A stretch of 51,332 nucleotides of DNA, taken from contig JAZSOS010000009.1 of assembly GCA_045537045.1 (NCBI GenBank), forward strand, positions 1 through 51,332, written 5' to 3'. The DNA is from SIG480 sp045537045. Its GTDB lineage: Bacteria > Bacillota > Clostridia > Oscillospirales > JAAYXM01. Made by a program: the position numbers and the translations under genes. Shown one piece after another: positions 42,561-51,314 of this stretch. Position 1 is the first letter of the stretch; the number at the start of each line of letters is the position of its first letter. Under the pieces are notes generated by a model, which was given only the letters and a program-made list of their open reading frames with translations, was not told where the DNA came from and ran no database searches.

Positions 42561-42581
42561 TCATTTAATTTTATTAAATGA
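42561..42581. repeat. AT-rich palindrome before yqfC
   Basis: TCATTTAAT (42561-42569) pairs with ATTAAATGA (42573-42581) around a TTT loop, directly before the yqfC ribosome binding site. It may be an operator or a weak mRNA hairpin. Confidence 0.45.
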
Positions 42582-42623
42582 CGGGGCGGTATATGTTTAA
42601 AAATCTTTTATGACATATTTTGC

Positions 42624-42652
42624 TTGCTTTTTTCATTATATAGAGGTATAAT
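42624..42652 (+). promoter_or_regulatory. Promoter of the glycosyltransferase gene
   Basis: TTGCTT (42624-42629), 17-base spacer, TATAAT (42647-42652), with the expected start near 42659 and a leader of about 30 bases carrying AAGGAG. Confidence 0.7.
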
Positions 42653-42689
42653 ATATAGGCTTGTAAAAGATTGTAAGGAGTGACATTTT

Positions 42690-43952
42690 TTGCGTTCTTT
42701 TTTAGACAGTGTAAACTTGCTGCTTTTTATCTTTTTCACCGTGCTTTATTCATATCAGCTTGTTTATGTTTTTGTTTCTCTTTTTGGGAAAAAGAAGCAG
42801 TTTGAATCACATAAAAACAACAAATACGCCGTTTTCATAGCGGCCAGAAATGAGCGGACGGTTATCGCTCAGCTTATTGAAAGTATAAAAAAGCAGAAAT
42901 ACCCGCGTGATCTTTGTGATATTTACGTCATTGCCGACAACTGCACCGACGATACTGCCGACATAGCAAAGGATGCAGGAGCTTTGGTTTTCTGCAGAGA
43001 AAGCAAAACGCACATCGGCAAGGGTTATGCGCTAAACTTCGGCTTTAAAAAGCTTGTTGAAATGGGAAAATTCTCGGAATATGACGGTTTTTTCGTCTTT
43101 GATGCGGATAATCTTCTTGATGAAAACTATATTTTTGAGATGAACAAGGTTTTCTCCTCCGGATATAAGATTGTAACAAGCTACCGAAACTCGAAAAACT
43201 ATGACACGAACTGGATTTCCGCAGGCTCCTCTCTCTGGTTTCTGCGCGAGGCAAAGTACATCAACTCTTCGCGTATGATTCTCGGCACGAGCTGCGCTAT
43301 TTCCGGCACAGGTTTCCTCGTTTCCCGCGAAATTATTGAAAAAAACCGCGGCTGGCAGTATTATCTTCTCACCGAGGATATTGAGTTTTCAATCGACAGT
43401 GTTATCAAAAACGAAAAAATCGGATATGCAGCAGATGCTATGCTCTACGATGAACAACCTTACACCTTCCGCGATTCGTGGAACCAGCGCATCCGTTGGG
43501 CAAAAGGCTTTTTCCAGGTATTTGCCGCTTACGGCGGACGTCTTTTCCGGTCTATTTTCAAGAACCGGAGCTTTGCATCTTACGACATGCTTATGACGAT
43601 AATGCCCGCAATGATGCTTACTCTTATCGGTGCCGTGATAAACGCTACCATTGCAACATATGCAGTGTTCAATCTCCCCGAAATGCGCCTGATTGCACTT
43701 ACCTCCGGAGTAGCGCTCTTTATGACGCTGTTTAACTTCTACGCTATTCTGTTCTTCTTCGGTCTTATAACCACAATAACCGAGTGGCACAAGATAAATG
43801 CAAGCACCGGAAGGAAGATTCTGTACACCTTCACCTTCCCGATATTCATTTTTACGTATATTCCGATTTCAATTGCGGCGCTGTTTAAAAAGATTGAATG
43901 GAAACCAATCCGCCACAGCATCGCGAAAAATATCGAAGAATTCCAGAAATGA
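42690..43952 (+). CDS. Membrane glycosyltransferase, family 2
   Basis: Processive-type GT-A glycosyltransferase of the BcsA/NodC/HasA-like group that builds or extends a surface polysaccharide. 420 residues. A leading helix (about 5-25), GT-A domain with ADNCTDDTADIA, the DxD site VFDADNLLDENY, acceptor block LTEDIEFS and the QRIRWAKG motif (QxxRW), then three or more C-terminal helices (about 300-400). The start is TTG with AAGGAG 11 bases upstream. No partner synthase gene adjoins it. Product unknown. Confidence 0.92.
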   Translation: MRSFLDSVNLLLFIFFTVLYSYQLVYVFVSLFGKKKQFESHKNNKYAVFIAARNERTVIAQLIESIKKQKYPRDLCDIYVIADNCTDDTADIAKDAGALVFCRESKTHIGKGYALNFGFKKLVEMGKFSEYDGFFVFDADNLLDENYIFEMNKVFSSGYKIVTSYRNSKNYDTNWISAGSSLWFLREAKYINSSRMILGTSCAISGTGFLVSREIIEKNRGWQYYLLTEDIEFSIDSVIKNEKIGYAADAMLYDEQPYTFRDSWNQRIRWAKGFFQVFAAYGGRLFRSIFKNRSFASYDMLMTIMPAMMLTLIGAVINATIATYAVFNLPEMRLIALTSGVALFMTLFNFYAILFFFGLITTITEWHKINASTGRKILYTFTFPIFIFTYIPISIAALFKKIEWKPIRHSIAKNIEEFQK

Positions 43953-43955
43953 CAT

Positions 43956-43985
43956 AAAGGCAGAAGCCGCGCGGCTTCTGCCTTT
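43956..43985. terminator. Terminator after the glycosyltransferase gene
   Basis: AAAGGCAGAAGCC, loop GCGC, GGCTTCTGCCTTTT, followed by GTTGTG. A strong compact stem. It lies between convergent genes; the T-run is best on the plus strand. Confidence 0.88.
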
Positions 43986-44005
43986 TGTTGTGTTTATATT
44001 TCCTT

Positions 44006-44956
44006 TTACTTATTCACGACATTAATCGGATTGCCGCTCGCAAACGCCTTTAAATTTTCCGCAACGCGGTCAACAAGGCGCACGCGCGTTTCAAACGGTG
44101 CCCATGCAATATGCGGAGTAATAAGGCAGTTTTTCGCTGCTTTCAGCGGATTATCTGATGCCATAGGCTCAATAGTGAGAACATCAAGCCCTGCACCGGC
44201 TATTTTTCCGCCATTCAGTGCATCGGAAAGCGCCGCTTCATCAATCGCACCGCCGCGCGAAGTGTTTATGAGGTATGCTGTCTTTTTCATAAGAGACAGC
44301 GTTTTTTCATTTACCATCTTCTCCGTCTCGAAAGTGAGCGGTGCGTGGAGAGTGAGAAAATCCGAACGCGCAAAAAGCTCATCACGTGATACAATCTCTG
44401 CATCCGTCACTTTCTCCGGCGAACGCGTGTTTACGATTATATTCATACCAAACGCACGACCGATTTTTGCGACCTCACGACCGATACTGCCGTAGCCGAA
44501 AATACCGAGCGTCTTCCCTGAAAGCTCAATTAGCGGGAACGGGAAATACGAAAACGTGTGTGATTTTATCCAACCGTCATTGCGGGTAGACTCAGTGTAT
44601 TCACACGTACTGCCCGCAAGCGCGAGGATAAACGCAAATGTATGCTGTGCAACGGACTGCGTTGAATATCCGGGGACATTGCACACAACTATGCCGCGCT
44701 CACGCGCGTATTCGATATCTATGTTGTTATATCCCGTTGCAAAAAGGCCGATGTATTTAAGATTCGGGCATTTTTCGACCACATCACGCGATATCACCGC
44801 TTTATTGCATATAACGGCATCCGCATCACCAATAGCCTCTGCAAGCTTTTCGTGCGCCATTGCGTCATATGCCGTAACAGCACCGAGCGCCTCAATCGGT
44901 GCAAACGACAAGTCGCCGTTAGTTACGGTGTTTTTATCAAGAATAACAATCTTCAT
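44006..44956 (-). CDS. D-2-hydroxyacid dehydrogenase
   Basis: NAD-dependent reductase of 2-keto acids, similar to glycerate dehydrogenase/hydroxypyruvate reductase. 316 residues. NAD motif LGIFGYGSIGREVAK (about 143-157). Catalytic residues: Arg in TSRGGAIDE, Glu in LTIEPMAS, His in ITPHIAWAP. The start is ATG 44956 with GAGAGG upstream. It follows the small membrane protein gene, which ends 18 bases before it. Confidence 0.92.
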   Translation of the reverse strand: MKIVILDKNTVTNGDLSFAPIEALGAVTAYDAMAHEKLAEAIGDADAVICNKAVISRDVVEKCPNLKYIGLFATGYNNIDIEYARERGIVVCNVPGYSTQSVAQHTFAFILALAGSTCEYTESTRNDGWIKSHTFSYFPFPLIELSGKTLGIFGYGSIGREVAKIGRAFGMNIIVNTRSPEKVTDAEIVSRDELFARSDFLTLHAPLTFETEKMVNEKTLSLMKKTAYLINTSRGGAIDEAALSDALNGGKIAGAGLDVLTIEPMASDNPLKAAKNCLITPHIAWAPFETRVRLVDRVAENLKAFASGNPINVVNK

Positions 44957-44973
44957 AATACTTTTACCTCTCA

Positions 44974-45417
44974 TCAGAACGGAATTGCGTCCTGAGTTTC
45001 TTCCTTCTCTTCTATCTCAACAAGTCCGTCGGGAGTTTCAAGCATATCATAGCGGCTGAGTAAGAATTTTCTTACCGCGAACAGAATTGCGATTGCAGCA
45101 ACGGTAATAAGGTTTTCCAGCGGTGCGGCATGTCCTACAATAAGCTGACGCGCAAGCGCAAAGGCAAGTACCTCTATAACCGTTTCCGGCGTGTGCTTGC
45201 AAAGCATTTTTATAAGCTCAGCACCGATCGCAAGGATTATTGCATCATCGAGCACCGCGACAAGCGCTTCCGCACCCTTTGTATAGAGCGAGAAATTGCA
45301 CATATCAATAACCAAACGCACCGCAAACACTAAAATTGCAATACCGACAATCACAGATACCAGAAGCTCAAACAAATAGCTTGCCTCAAACATCTTATCC
45401 TGAAGTTTTCTTCTCAT
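44974..45417 (-). CDS. Small membrane protein, PsiE-like
   Basis: 147 residues with four hydrophobic segments (about 12-32, 48-68 region weaker, 75-95, 98-115) and a charged acidic tail. The pattern EVLAFALARQLIVGHAAPLENLI resembles the PsiE (phosphate-starvation-inducible) family. Function unknown. It lies between the YbaK-type deacylase and the dehydrogenase genes. RBS AAGGACGGG precedes the ATG. Confidence 0.72.
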   Translation of the reverse strand: MRRKLQDKMFEASYLFELLVSVIVGIAILVFAVRLVIDMCNFSLYTKGAEALVAVLDDAIILAIGAELIKMLCKHTPETVIEVLAFALARQLIVGHAAPLENLITVAAIAILFAVRKFLLSRYDMLETPDGLVEIEEKEETQDAIPF

Positions 45418-45432
45418 ATTTTCCCGTCCTTT

Positions 45433-45906
45433 CTATCTTGCAACGCTGTACGTCTTTGCGCCTGAAACCAAAAGCAAATCAGCCGGAGAAATCTCTACCT
45501 GATATCCTATCTTTCCTGCACTGAATACCATTTTTTCAAGCGACATGCACGCGCTGTCAACTACCGTAACATACTGTTTTTTCATTCCTATCGGCGAGCA
45601 TCCGCCTCTTATATATCCTGTTACTTTATTGATATCCTTTACGGCAATCATCTCAACCGCCTTTTCACCTACGGCACGCGCACACGCCTTTAAGTCAAGC
45701 TCTCTATTAACGGGCACAACGAAAACATAGTGGTTTTTTGAGGGTGCGACGGTGACAAGCGTTTTGAAAACACAGTTTTCATCCACGCCAATTTTTCGCG
45801 CAACAGACTGCCCGTCAAAATCCCCGTCGCTTTCATATGTGTAGATATTATATTTTATTTTGGCCGTGTCGAGAATTCTCATTGCATTTGTCTTGAAATT
45901 TGCCAC
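45433..45906 (-). CDS. YbaK/EbsC-type aminoacyl-tRNA deacylase
   Basis: Hydrolyses misacylated tRNA, typically Cys-tRNA-Pro or Cys-tRNA-Cys. 157 residues. Start block ANFKTNAMRILDTAKIKY, then VFKTLVT, VFVVPVNRELDLKA and GGCSPIGMKKQY, the substrate-binding loop. The start is GTG 45906 with AAGGAG 8 bases upstream; the frame is open to 45957. Confidence 0.92.
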   Translation of the reverse strand: MANFKTNAMRILDTAKIKYNIYTYESDGDFDGQSVARKIGVDENCVFKTLVTVAPSKNHYVFVVPVNRELDLKACARAVGEKAVEMIAVKDINKVTGYIRGGCSPIGMKKQYVTVVDSACMSLEKMVFSAGKIGYQVEISPADLLLVSGAKTYSVAR

Positions 45907-45923
45907 TTTTTGTTCTCCTTTTT

Positions 45924-46724
45924 TTACAGGCACTCTCTGGAAAATCCACCATCGCACAAAGCATACACATGGCGAAATCCTATATCATAAAGATACTTTT
46001 TCGTCTCATTAAATGCAAAATCAAGCGTATCTGCACTGTGGCTGTCTGAAGAAAGAACTATTTTTCCGTCAAGACCCAGCAGTGCATGCAACAGCTCTTC
46101 CTGCGGATACGGGGTCTTTCTATATCCGCGGGAAATTGCGCCGGTATTTACCTCGAAAATGCAACCCGCACCATTGGCTTTTTCAATATATTTTGTTGCC
46201 AGCTTTATGTACTCTGCGTTGTTTAAAAAATGTGAGGTTCCTGCTTCATCGAATTTCGTTATAAGGTCAAAATGACCTATAATATCCGGTTTGCGCCTAA
46301 GTATATACTCGCAAAACGTATCGTAATATGCCTCTGCAAATCGGCAAACATCACCGCCGAATGAGGAAATACATTCTTCTAACTCTTCCGGGGTTGCATC
46401 TACGGGGTAATACTTTCCATTATGAAAGACATAATGGCACGAGCCGATGATATAGTCAAACTTTTTTCTGTCTGTAAGACATAAAGCCTCTTCTTCTGCT
46501 CCCAGATATATACGGATATCTTTTTTGTATTTTTGGCGGAGAGCTTTTACGTCACGGATATATCCCTCCGTGTCATTCATGCAGTACTCGGGCGCAAAAT
46601 CCGTATATGCGTGTTCCGAAAAGCCAATTGAATCAAAACCGTTTTTTATTGCGGAAAGAACTATCTCTTCGGGAGTGTTTTTACCGTCGCAATATACAGT
46701 GTGTGTATGGAAATTTGTTTTCAC
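45924..46724 (-). CDS. PHP-domain phosphatase, histidinol-phosphatase type
   Basis: Metal-dependent phosphoesterase of the PHP family. 266 residues from GTG 46724 (AAGGGGTGAG upstream; homology begins here). Metal ligands are in NFHTHTVYCDGKNT, SIGFSEHAY, IIGSCHYVFH, IIGHFDLI and LSSDSHSA. It resembles HisK of Bacillota. No his genes are nearby, so a different phosphate ester is possible. The start is separated from the next operon by a terminator. Confidence 0.88.
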   Translation of the reverse strand: MKTNFHTHTVYCDGKNTPEEIVLSAIKNGFDSIGFSEHAYTDFAPEYCMNDTEGYIRDVKALRQKYKKDIRIYLGAEEEALCLTDRKKFDYIIGSCHYVFHNGKYYPVDATPEELEECISSFGGDVCRFAEAYYDTFCEYILRRKPDIIGHFDLITKFDEAGTSHFLNNAEYIKLATKYIEKANGAGCIFEVNTGAISRGYRKTPYPQEELLHALLGLDGKIVLSSDSHSADTLDFAFNETKKYLYDIGFRHVYALCDGGFSRECL

Positions 46725-46826
46725 TTTCTCACCCCTTAATTCGGTGTATAAATTATACCATACCTTATACTTCATTGCAACAACCGCGAAGTAAAAAAAA
46801 ACACCCTGCCCGAAAATATAACAACA

Positions 46827-46856
46827 AAAAAGCTCTTTCCAAAGAAAGAGCTTTTT
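46827..46856 (-). terminator. Terminator of the prs-kdgK-dehydrogenase run
   Basis: A perfect 13-pair stem (AAAAAGCTCTTTC with GAAAGAGCTTTTT) around a 4-base loop, followed on the minus strand by TGTTGTTATATTTT, 10 bases after the dehydrogenase stop. Confidence 0.88.
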
Positions 46857-46865
46857 AAGGCTTTA

Positions 46866-47951
46866 TTAAAGTGTGAAGTAGTCGTCGAAGTTAAGACCCT
46901 GAGAAGCACCAATATCACGGAGTTCCTGAAGTGTCTTTTCGTTGACCGGAACACCGTCGACGAGCTTCTGAGCCTTGGACTCAACTTCCTTTTCACCGTG
47001 GGTGAAGATTCTGTCGTGACCGTCAGCCTTCGGACTCTCGCGGAGCTCCTGAAGAAGGTTGGACATACGAGCCTTCATTTCCTTCTTATCACCGAATATG
47101 CCGTAATCAATAGCCATAAGGCAGAAGGATGTGTCAGCATTACCGCTGTTCTTAACGTGCGGAGAAGTTGTACCGCCAGTTGCGATAGCTGTGAAGAGCT
47201 CAACAATGATACCGAGACCGTAGCCCTTGTGTGAGCCTGTCTCCTCGGAGAAGCCGCCAAGCGGGAAAATACCGCCGCCGAGCTTGCCGATGATATTCTT
47301 AAGAACACGGTTTGCATCGTCACAGTCTGCACCGTTTTCGTCTGCAACCCAGCCCTGCGGGAGCGGAAGCTCTTTCTTTCTGTAAACTTCAAGCTTACCG
47401 CGGGTGATAACCGTTGTAGCTGCATCGAACCAGAAGTCAACCGGATCAGCCGGCATTGCAACCGCAATCGGGCTTGTTCCGAGCATTGCTTTCCTACCGT
47501 AGGTCGGGATAGCAATAGCCTCGGTGTTGGTCATGCTGATACCGATCATATCGGCATCTGCTGCCATCTTTGTGTAGTATCCTGCGATACCATAGTGGTT
47601 AGAACCCTTTACACAAACTACGCCAAAGCCGGTCTTCTTTGCTTTTTCAATAGCCATTTCCATAGCTTTCTTTGCAACGACCTGACCCATTGAACGCGGA
47701 GCATCGATAACTGCGGAAACCGGAGTTTCGTGAACGATATCGAGCTTTGCATCCGGAACGATTGAACCTTCCTCAATAGCGAGGTGATATCTGATAAGGC
47801 GCTGAACACCGTGGGACTCAATGCCATAAAGGTCAGCAGTGAGAAGAACATCGGTGATAGCCTTGCTGTCCTCAGCGCTGTATCTGCGCTTGCAGAAGAT
47901 ATCTTCGCAGTACTTGCGGAGAGCGTCAACATTTTAATTAATGTATGCCAT
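46866..47951 (-). pseudogene. Ldh_2-family malate/lactate-type dehydrogenase with an in-frame stop at codon 6
   Basis: Family of NAD(P)-dependent malate/L-lactate, ureidoglycolate and diketogulonate reductases. AAAGGAAG precedes an ATG at 47951 that reads M-A-Y-I-N, then TAA (47936-47934), then runs on in the same frame without any further stop for 356 codons. The continued frame has the family blocks VLLTADLYGIESHGVQRLIR, SNHYGIAGYY, GTSPIAVAMPAD and GSHKGYGLG. No ATG, GTG or TTG lies between the stop and codon 88 (ATG 47690), which falls inside the conserved core. Either a recent mutation, a sequencing error, or recoding. A product from 47690 alone would lack the N-terminal domain. Confidence 0.75.
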
Positions 47952-47983
47952 TTTTAAACTTACTTCCTTTCAAAAGCAGGTAA

Positions 47984-49012
47984 TTATCTCTGAACACGGC
48001 CGGAACCGTCGCCGCCCATAAGAGCTTTGACCTCTGCGAGGGTTGCACGGTTGTAGTCACCCATGATGGAGTGCTTGAGGCAGGGTGCTGCAACTGCGAA
48101 GTTGAGAGCATCTTCCTTGTTCTCATAGTTGTTAAGACCGTAGATAAGGCCGCCGGAGAAGGAGTCGCCGCCGCCGACACGGTCAACGATGTCAGTGATC
48201 ATGTACTTTCTGGAGAGATAGAAGTTATCTCTGTCGCAGAGACATGCAGACCAGCCGTTTGTATCAGCGCTCTTGGACTCACGGAGAGTGATTGCAAGAG
48301 TCTTCATATCCGGATACTGCTCAAGAACCTTGCGTGCAAGTGCTTCATACTTTGCAGTGTCGAGAACGCCGTCCTCAACCTTAACATCAACAGTGATGCC
48401 AAGAGACTTCTGGCAGTCTTCCTCGTTTGCAATACCTACGTCTACATACTTAACAAGCTCGCACATAACTTCCGGTGCGCTCTTGCCGTACTTCCAGAGG
48501 TTCTTACGGAAGTTGAAGTCGCAGGAAACGGTAACGCCGAGCTTCTTTGCAGCCTTAACAGACTCAAGAGCAAGCTCTGCAGCAGACTCAGAAATAGCCG
48601 GTGTGATACCTGTGATGTGGAACCATGTTGCACCGTCAAAAATCTTCTCCCAGTCAAAATCGCCGGGCTTTGCAAGTGCGATAGCGGAGAATTCGCGGTC
48701 GTAAACAACCTTGGATGCACGCTGGTTTGCACCTGTTTCGAGGTAGTAGATACCCATTCTTCCGTTTGTGCGGATGATATCCTTTGTCTCAACGCCGAAG
48801 GAACGGACGTCTGCAACGCAAGCATCACCGATTGCGTTTGCCGGAAGTGCAGTTACGAAAGATGCATCCATGCCATAGTTTGCAAGGGATACAGCAACGT
48901 TTGCCTCACCGCCGCCGAATGTCGCTTCAAATGCCGGGGACTGGAAAAATCTCTCAAGACCCGGGGATTTGAGTCTGAGCATGATTTCGCCGAAAGTTAC
49001 TACTTTTGCCAT
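47984..49012 (-). CDS. kdgK: 2-keto-3-deoxygluconate kinase (PfkB family)
   Basis: Phosphorylates 2-keto-3-deoxygluconate, a step of uronate and Entner-Doudoroff type catabolism. 342 residues. The start VVTFGEIMLRLKSPG and GGGEANVAVSLANYG are KdgK-like; the C-terminal PfkB signature DRVGGGDSFSGGLIYGL holds the catalytic Asp. RBS AAAGGAG. It lies between the PRPP synthetase gene and the dehydrogenase gene. No KDPG aldolase is in the window. Confidence 0.9.
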   Translation of the reverse strand: MAKVVTFGEIMLRLKSPGLERFFQSPAFEATFGGGEANVAVSLANYGMDASFVTALPANAIGDACVADVRSFGVETKDIIRTNGRMGIYYLETGANQRASKVVYDREFSAIALAKPGDFDWEKIFDGATWFHITGITPAISESAAELALESVKAAKKLGVTVSCDFNFRKNLWKYGKSAPEVMCELVKYVDVGIANEEDCQKSLGITVDVKVEDGVLDTAKYEALARKVLEQYPDMKTLAITLRESKSADTNGWSACLCDRDNFYLSRKYMITDIVDRVGGGDSFSGGLIYGLNNYENKEDALNFAVAAPCLKHSIMGDYNRATLAEVKALMGGDGSGRVQR

Positions 49013-49068
49013 GATAGAATCGCTCCTTTAAAATTATATATTATTTTCGCCGTTTTCAGGCTAAAGAT

Positions 49069-50253
49069 TTACTGAACTTCTTTTCTGTGCTCTTCAAGAA
49101 TTTTCTTTATCTTGTCAACAGGGCTTAAAAGGGATGTGATAGAAATATCGTGGTTCATTGTGTCCATAATAAGGGCAAGGAACTTTGACATATCAACATT
49201 CTCATACCACGGTGCGTTGAGGATTTCCTCAGTGCGGTAGTTGAGGTTTGTGGAAAATACCTTTGTTATCGCGCCGTCCTCATATGCCTTGTTAAAGGAC
49301 TTTGCGCCCTCAGTAAACAGACCGAAGGTTACGCCGACGAAGATTCTCTTCGCTTTGCGCTTTTTAAGCTCGTAAGCAATGTCGATAACGGATTCACCGG
49401 AAGAGATCATATCGTCGAGGATGAAAACATCCTTGCCTTCAACGCTCTCGCCAAGGAATTCGTGGCTGATAATCGGGTTCTTTCCGTTTACAATTTTTGT
49501 GTAATCGCGGCGCTTGTAGAACATACCGACGTTAAGCCCCAGCACGCTTGCAAAATAGAGGCTTCTGCTCATACCGCCTTCATCCGGGCTGACAACAAGC
49601 ATATGCTCCTTGTCAATCTTGATGTCGGGAGTTGAGCGGATAAGCGCCTTAATAATCTGATATGTAGGTCTTACGTTTTCAAAGCCGATAAGCGGAATGG
49701 CGTTCTGTACACGCGGGTCGTGAGCATCAAAGGTGATTATGTTCTCAACGCCGAGGTGCTCAAGTTCCTGAAGTGCAAGCGCACAGTCGAGGGACTCTCT
49801 TCCCGTTTTTCTGTGCTGGCGGCTCTCATAGAGAAGAGGCATGATAACATTTATTCTTCTTGCCTTTCCTCCGATAGCAGCGATAACGCGCTTGATATCC
49901 TGGAAAATATCATCCGGGCTCATGTGGCACTCCATATTATACATTTTGTATGTACAGCTGTAATTGCTTATATCTGCAAGGATGTAGATATCATATCCGC
50001 GGACGGTTTCCTTAAGCACAGCCTTTCCTTCACCCGATGCAAAACGCGGAGTAGCATGGTCGATGCAATACGAATCGCGAAGATATGCCGGGAAGTGAAG
50101 CGGAACATTGCCGTTTTCAACATTGTAGCGGCGTTGCTGAACGAGATTTGCATCAACAAGGTTGCCGAGTTCTCTGCAGCTGTCAAGAGTGATGAGACCT
50201 ATCGGAGCATAAGGAATCTTATCATCCGGTGCGGCACTGAAGGTACTTGCCAT
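49069..50253 (-). CDS. Ribose-phosphate pyrophosphokinase, long divergent form
   Basis: Would make PRPP from ribose 5-phosphate and ATP. 394 residues, about 75 more than standard Prs, with extra N-terminal sequence (about 1-50) and insertions. Recognisable blocks: MPLLYESRQHRKTGRES (for IPYYGYARQDRK), TFDAHDPRVQ (for VDLHADQIQ), VVSPDEGGMSRSLYF, and the PRPP loop VFILDDMISSGES. Enough residues are altered that activity should be tested. I chose ATG 50253 with GGGGATAA upstream. It has its own promoter (50309-50337). Confidence 0.85.
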   Translation of the reverse strand: MASTFSAAPDDKIPYAPIGLITLDSCRELGNLVDANLVQQRRYNVENGNVPLHFPAYLRDSYCIDHATPRFASGEGKAVLKETVRGYDIYILADISNYSCTYKMYNMECHMSPDDIFQDIKRVIAAIGGKARRINVIMPLLYESRQHRKTGRESLDCALALQELEHLGVENIITFDAHDPRVQNAIPLIGFENVRPTYQIIKALIRSTPDIKIDKEHMLVVSPDEGGMSRSLYFASVLGLNVGMFYKRRDYTKIVNGKNPIISHEFLGESVEGKDVFILDDMISSGESVIDIAYELKKRKAKRIFVGVTFGLFTEGAKSFNKAYEDGAITKVFSTNLNYRTEEILNAPWYENVDMSKFLALIMDTMNHDISITSLLSPVDKIKKILEEHRKEVQ

Positions 50254-50308
50254 ATAACTTATCCCCATTTCATCATTAGTTTTAAAAACCCCACAAGAGT
50301 TCTCTTAT

Positions 50309-50337
50309 ATCATAACACATATTGCCCGTTTTATCAA
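50309..50337 (-). promoter_or_regulatory. Promoter of the prs-like gene
   Basis: On the minus strand TTGATA (50337-50332), 17-base spacer, TATGAT (50314-50309). A good sigma-A type match about 50 bases before the start codon. Confidence 0.78.
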
Positions 50338-50411
50338 GGGAGGAAACACAACAAATTTTTATTTGTTTTATTTTAAAAATCTCGTCGAAACGCACTATTT
50401 TATATAAAAAC

Positions 50412-50449
50412 CGGGCATTGTTTGCCAAATAAATGACAAACAACGCCCG
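50412..50449 (-). terminator. Terminator after the Ada-like lipoprotein gene
   Basis: A 13-position stem (CGGGCGTTGTTTG with CAAACAATGCCCG on the minus strand, one G-U pair), 12-base loop, then GTTTTTATATAAAA. It lies 10 bases after the lipoprotein stop and separates it from the prs-like promoter. Confidence 0.85.
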
Positions 50450-50458
50450 ATTTTAAAG

Positions 50459-50797
50459 CTATGGATTGCACTTTTTACAGGATTTATAGTATTTGCCTAT
50501 CGCTTCTTCTCTGCTATTTAAATAAACTCTGTTTTTCTCTTCAGGCAGCACCCCGCAGCTTGTTCTGTGAAACTTATAGGTATTCTTGTTTCCGATATAT
50601 TTCTCCTCGTTTTTTTCTGTCTGCAGGACTTCTGTCTTTTCCGCAGGTTTAATTTCCGATTTTGGGATAGTTGATTTGACCGTTGTTGTAACCGCAGTAG
50701 ATATTGCATTTTGTTCTTTTTCCGGCGTTTTGTTTTCACATCCCGCAAAACCAAAAATGAGAACAACCAACAAAAGAAATGAAGCGAGCCTTTTCAT
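50459..50797 (-). CDS. Lipoprotein with an Ada-like zinc-binding module
   Basis: 112 residues from ATG 50797 (GGAG 8 bases upstream; the frame is open to 50872). The signal peptide has a lipobox GFAGC (Cys20). After a Lys/Thr/Glu-rich linker (about 22-65) the C-terminal 45 residues read YIGNKNTYKFHRTSCG, VYLNSREEAI and SCKKCNP. This pattern, with Cys81, Cys107 and Cys110, is the Ada-like metal-binding motif often found at the end of secreted nucleases. Here it is alone on a lipoprotein. Ligand unknown. Confidence 0.82.
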   Translation of the reverse strand: MKRLASFLLLVVLIFGFAGCENKTPEKEQNAISTAVTTTVKSTIPKSEIKPAEKTEVLQTEKNEEKYIGNKNTYKFHRTSCGVLPEEKNRVYLNSREEAIGKYYKSCKKCNP

Positions 50798-50978
50798 TCC
50801 GACAGCTCCTTTACTATTTAAATTTGGTATTTTATATGTATTATACCATATGCAAGTGGGAAAATAAAGCAAAAATACTAAATTCTTTTAGCATAAATCT
50901 CACTGCATTTTGTTTCGCTGGTGTTTCCGATTGTTTATAATAATATTATTCAATACTTGTTAATTGAGGAGAACACTT

Positions 50979-51314
50979 ATGAACAATAATTTAGATTTCA
51001 GAAAAATAGGTTCTCGGATTCAGACTTACAGAAATGAAAAGAAAATGACACAGGAGCAACTGGCAGAGCTTGCCGGGACCAGTCAAAAATATATATCTCG
51101 CATAGAAGTGGGTTATCACAGTATGAAGCTCGAAACCGTTGTTGCAATAGCCAATGCTCTGCAGGTTTCATTAGGTGCCTTAATCGCCGATTACGAGGAC
51201 AGCGCAAACGAAAGTAACCTAAAGCTTATTCTTGATGATATCCGCGGAATGAGCTCAAATCAGCTAAATATCCTTCGCGACAACATTCAGACCATAAAGA
51301 AATATGGAAAATAA
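50979..51314 (+). CDS. XRE-family helix-turn-helix regulator
   Basis: 111 residues from ATG 50979 with GAGGAG 7 bases upstream. The N-terminal Cro/C1-type helix-turn-helix spans about 6-65: IGSRIQTYRNEKKMTQEQLA, ELAGTSQKYISRIEVG and LETVVAIANALQVSLGALI. The remaining 45 residues are helical and may dimerise. It is divergent from the Ada-like lipoprotein gene with about 180 bases between, so it may control that gene or itself. AT-rich surroundings suggest an accessory region. Confidence 0.92.
   Translation: MNNNLDFRKIGSRIQTYRNEKKMTQEQLAELAGTSQKYISRIEVGYHSMKLETVVAIANALQVSLGALIADYEDSANESNLKLILDDIRGMSSNQLNILRDNIQTIKKYGK

Noticed and set aside
42583..42640. Sigma-E type promoter for yqfC
   Set aside because: CATATACC resembles a sigma-E -10 box and TCATAAA a -35, but the spacing is too short for the known consensus, so I did not annotate it.
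47618..47932. 104-codon minus-strand frame at the head of the dehydrogenase gene
   Set aside because: It is the shifted frame of the true coding sequence; the dehydrogenase frame through 47933 carries the family motifs.
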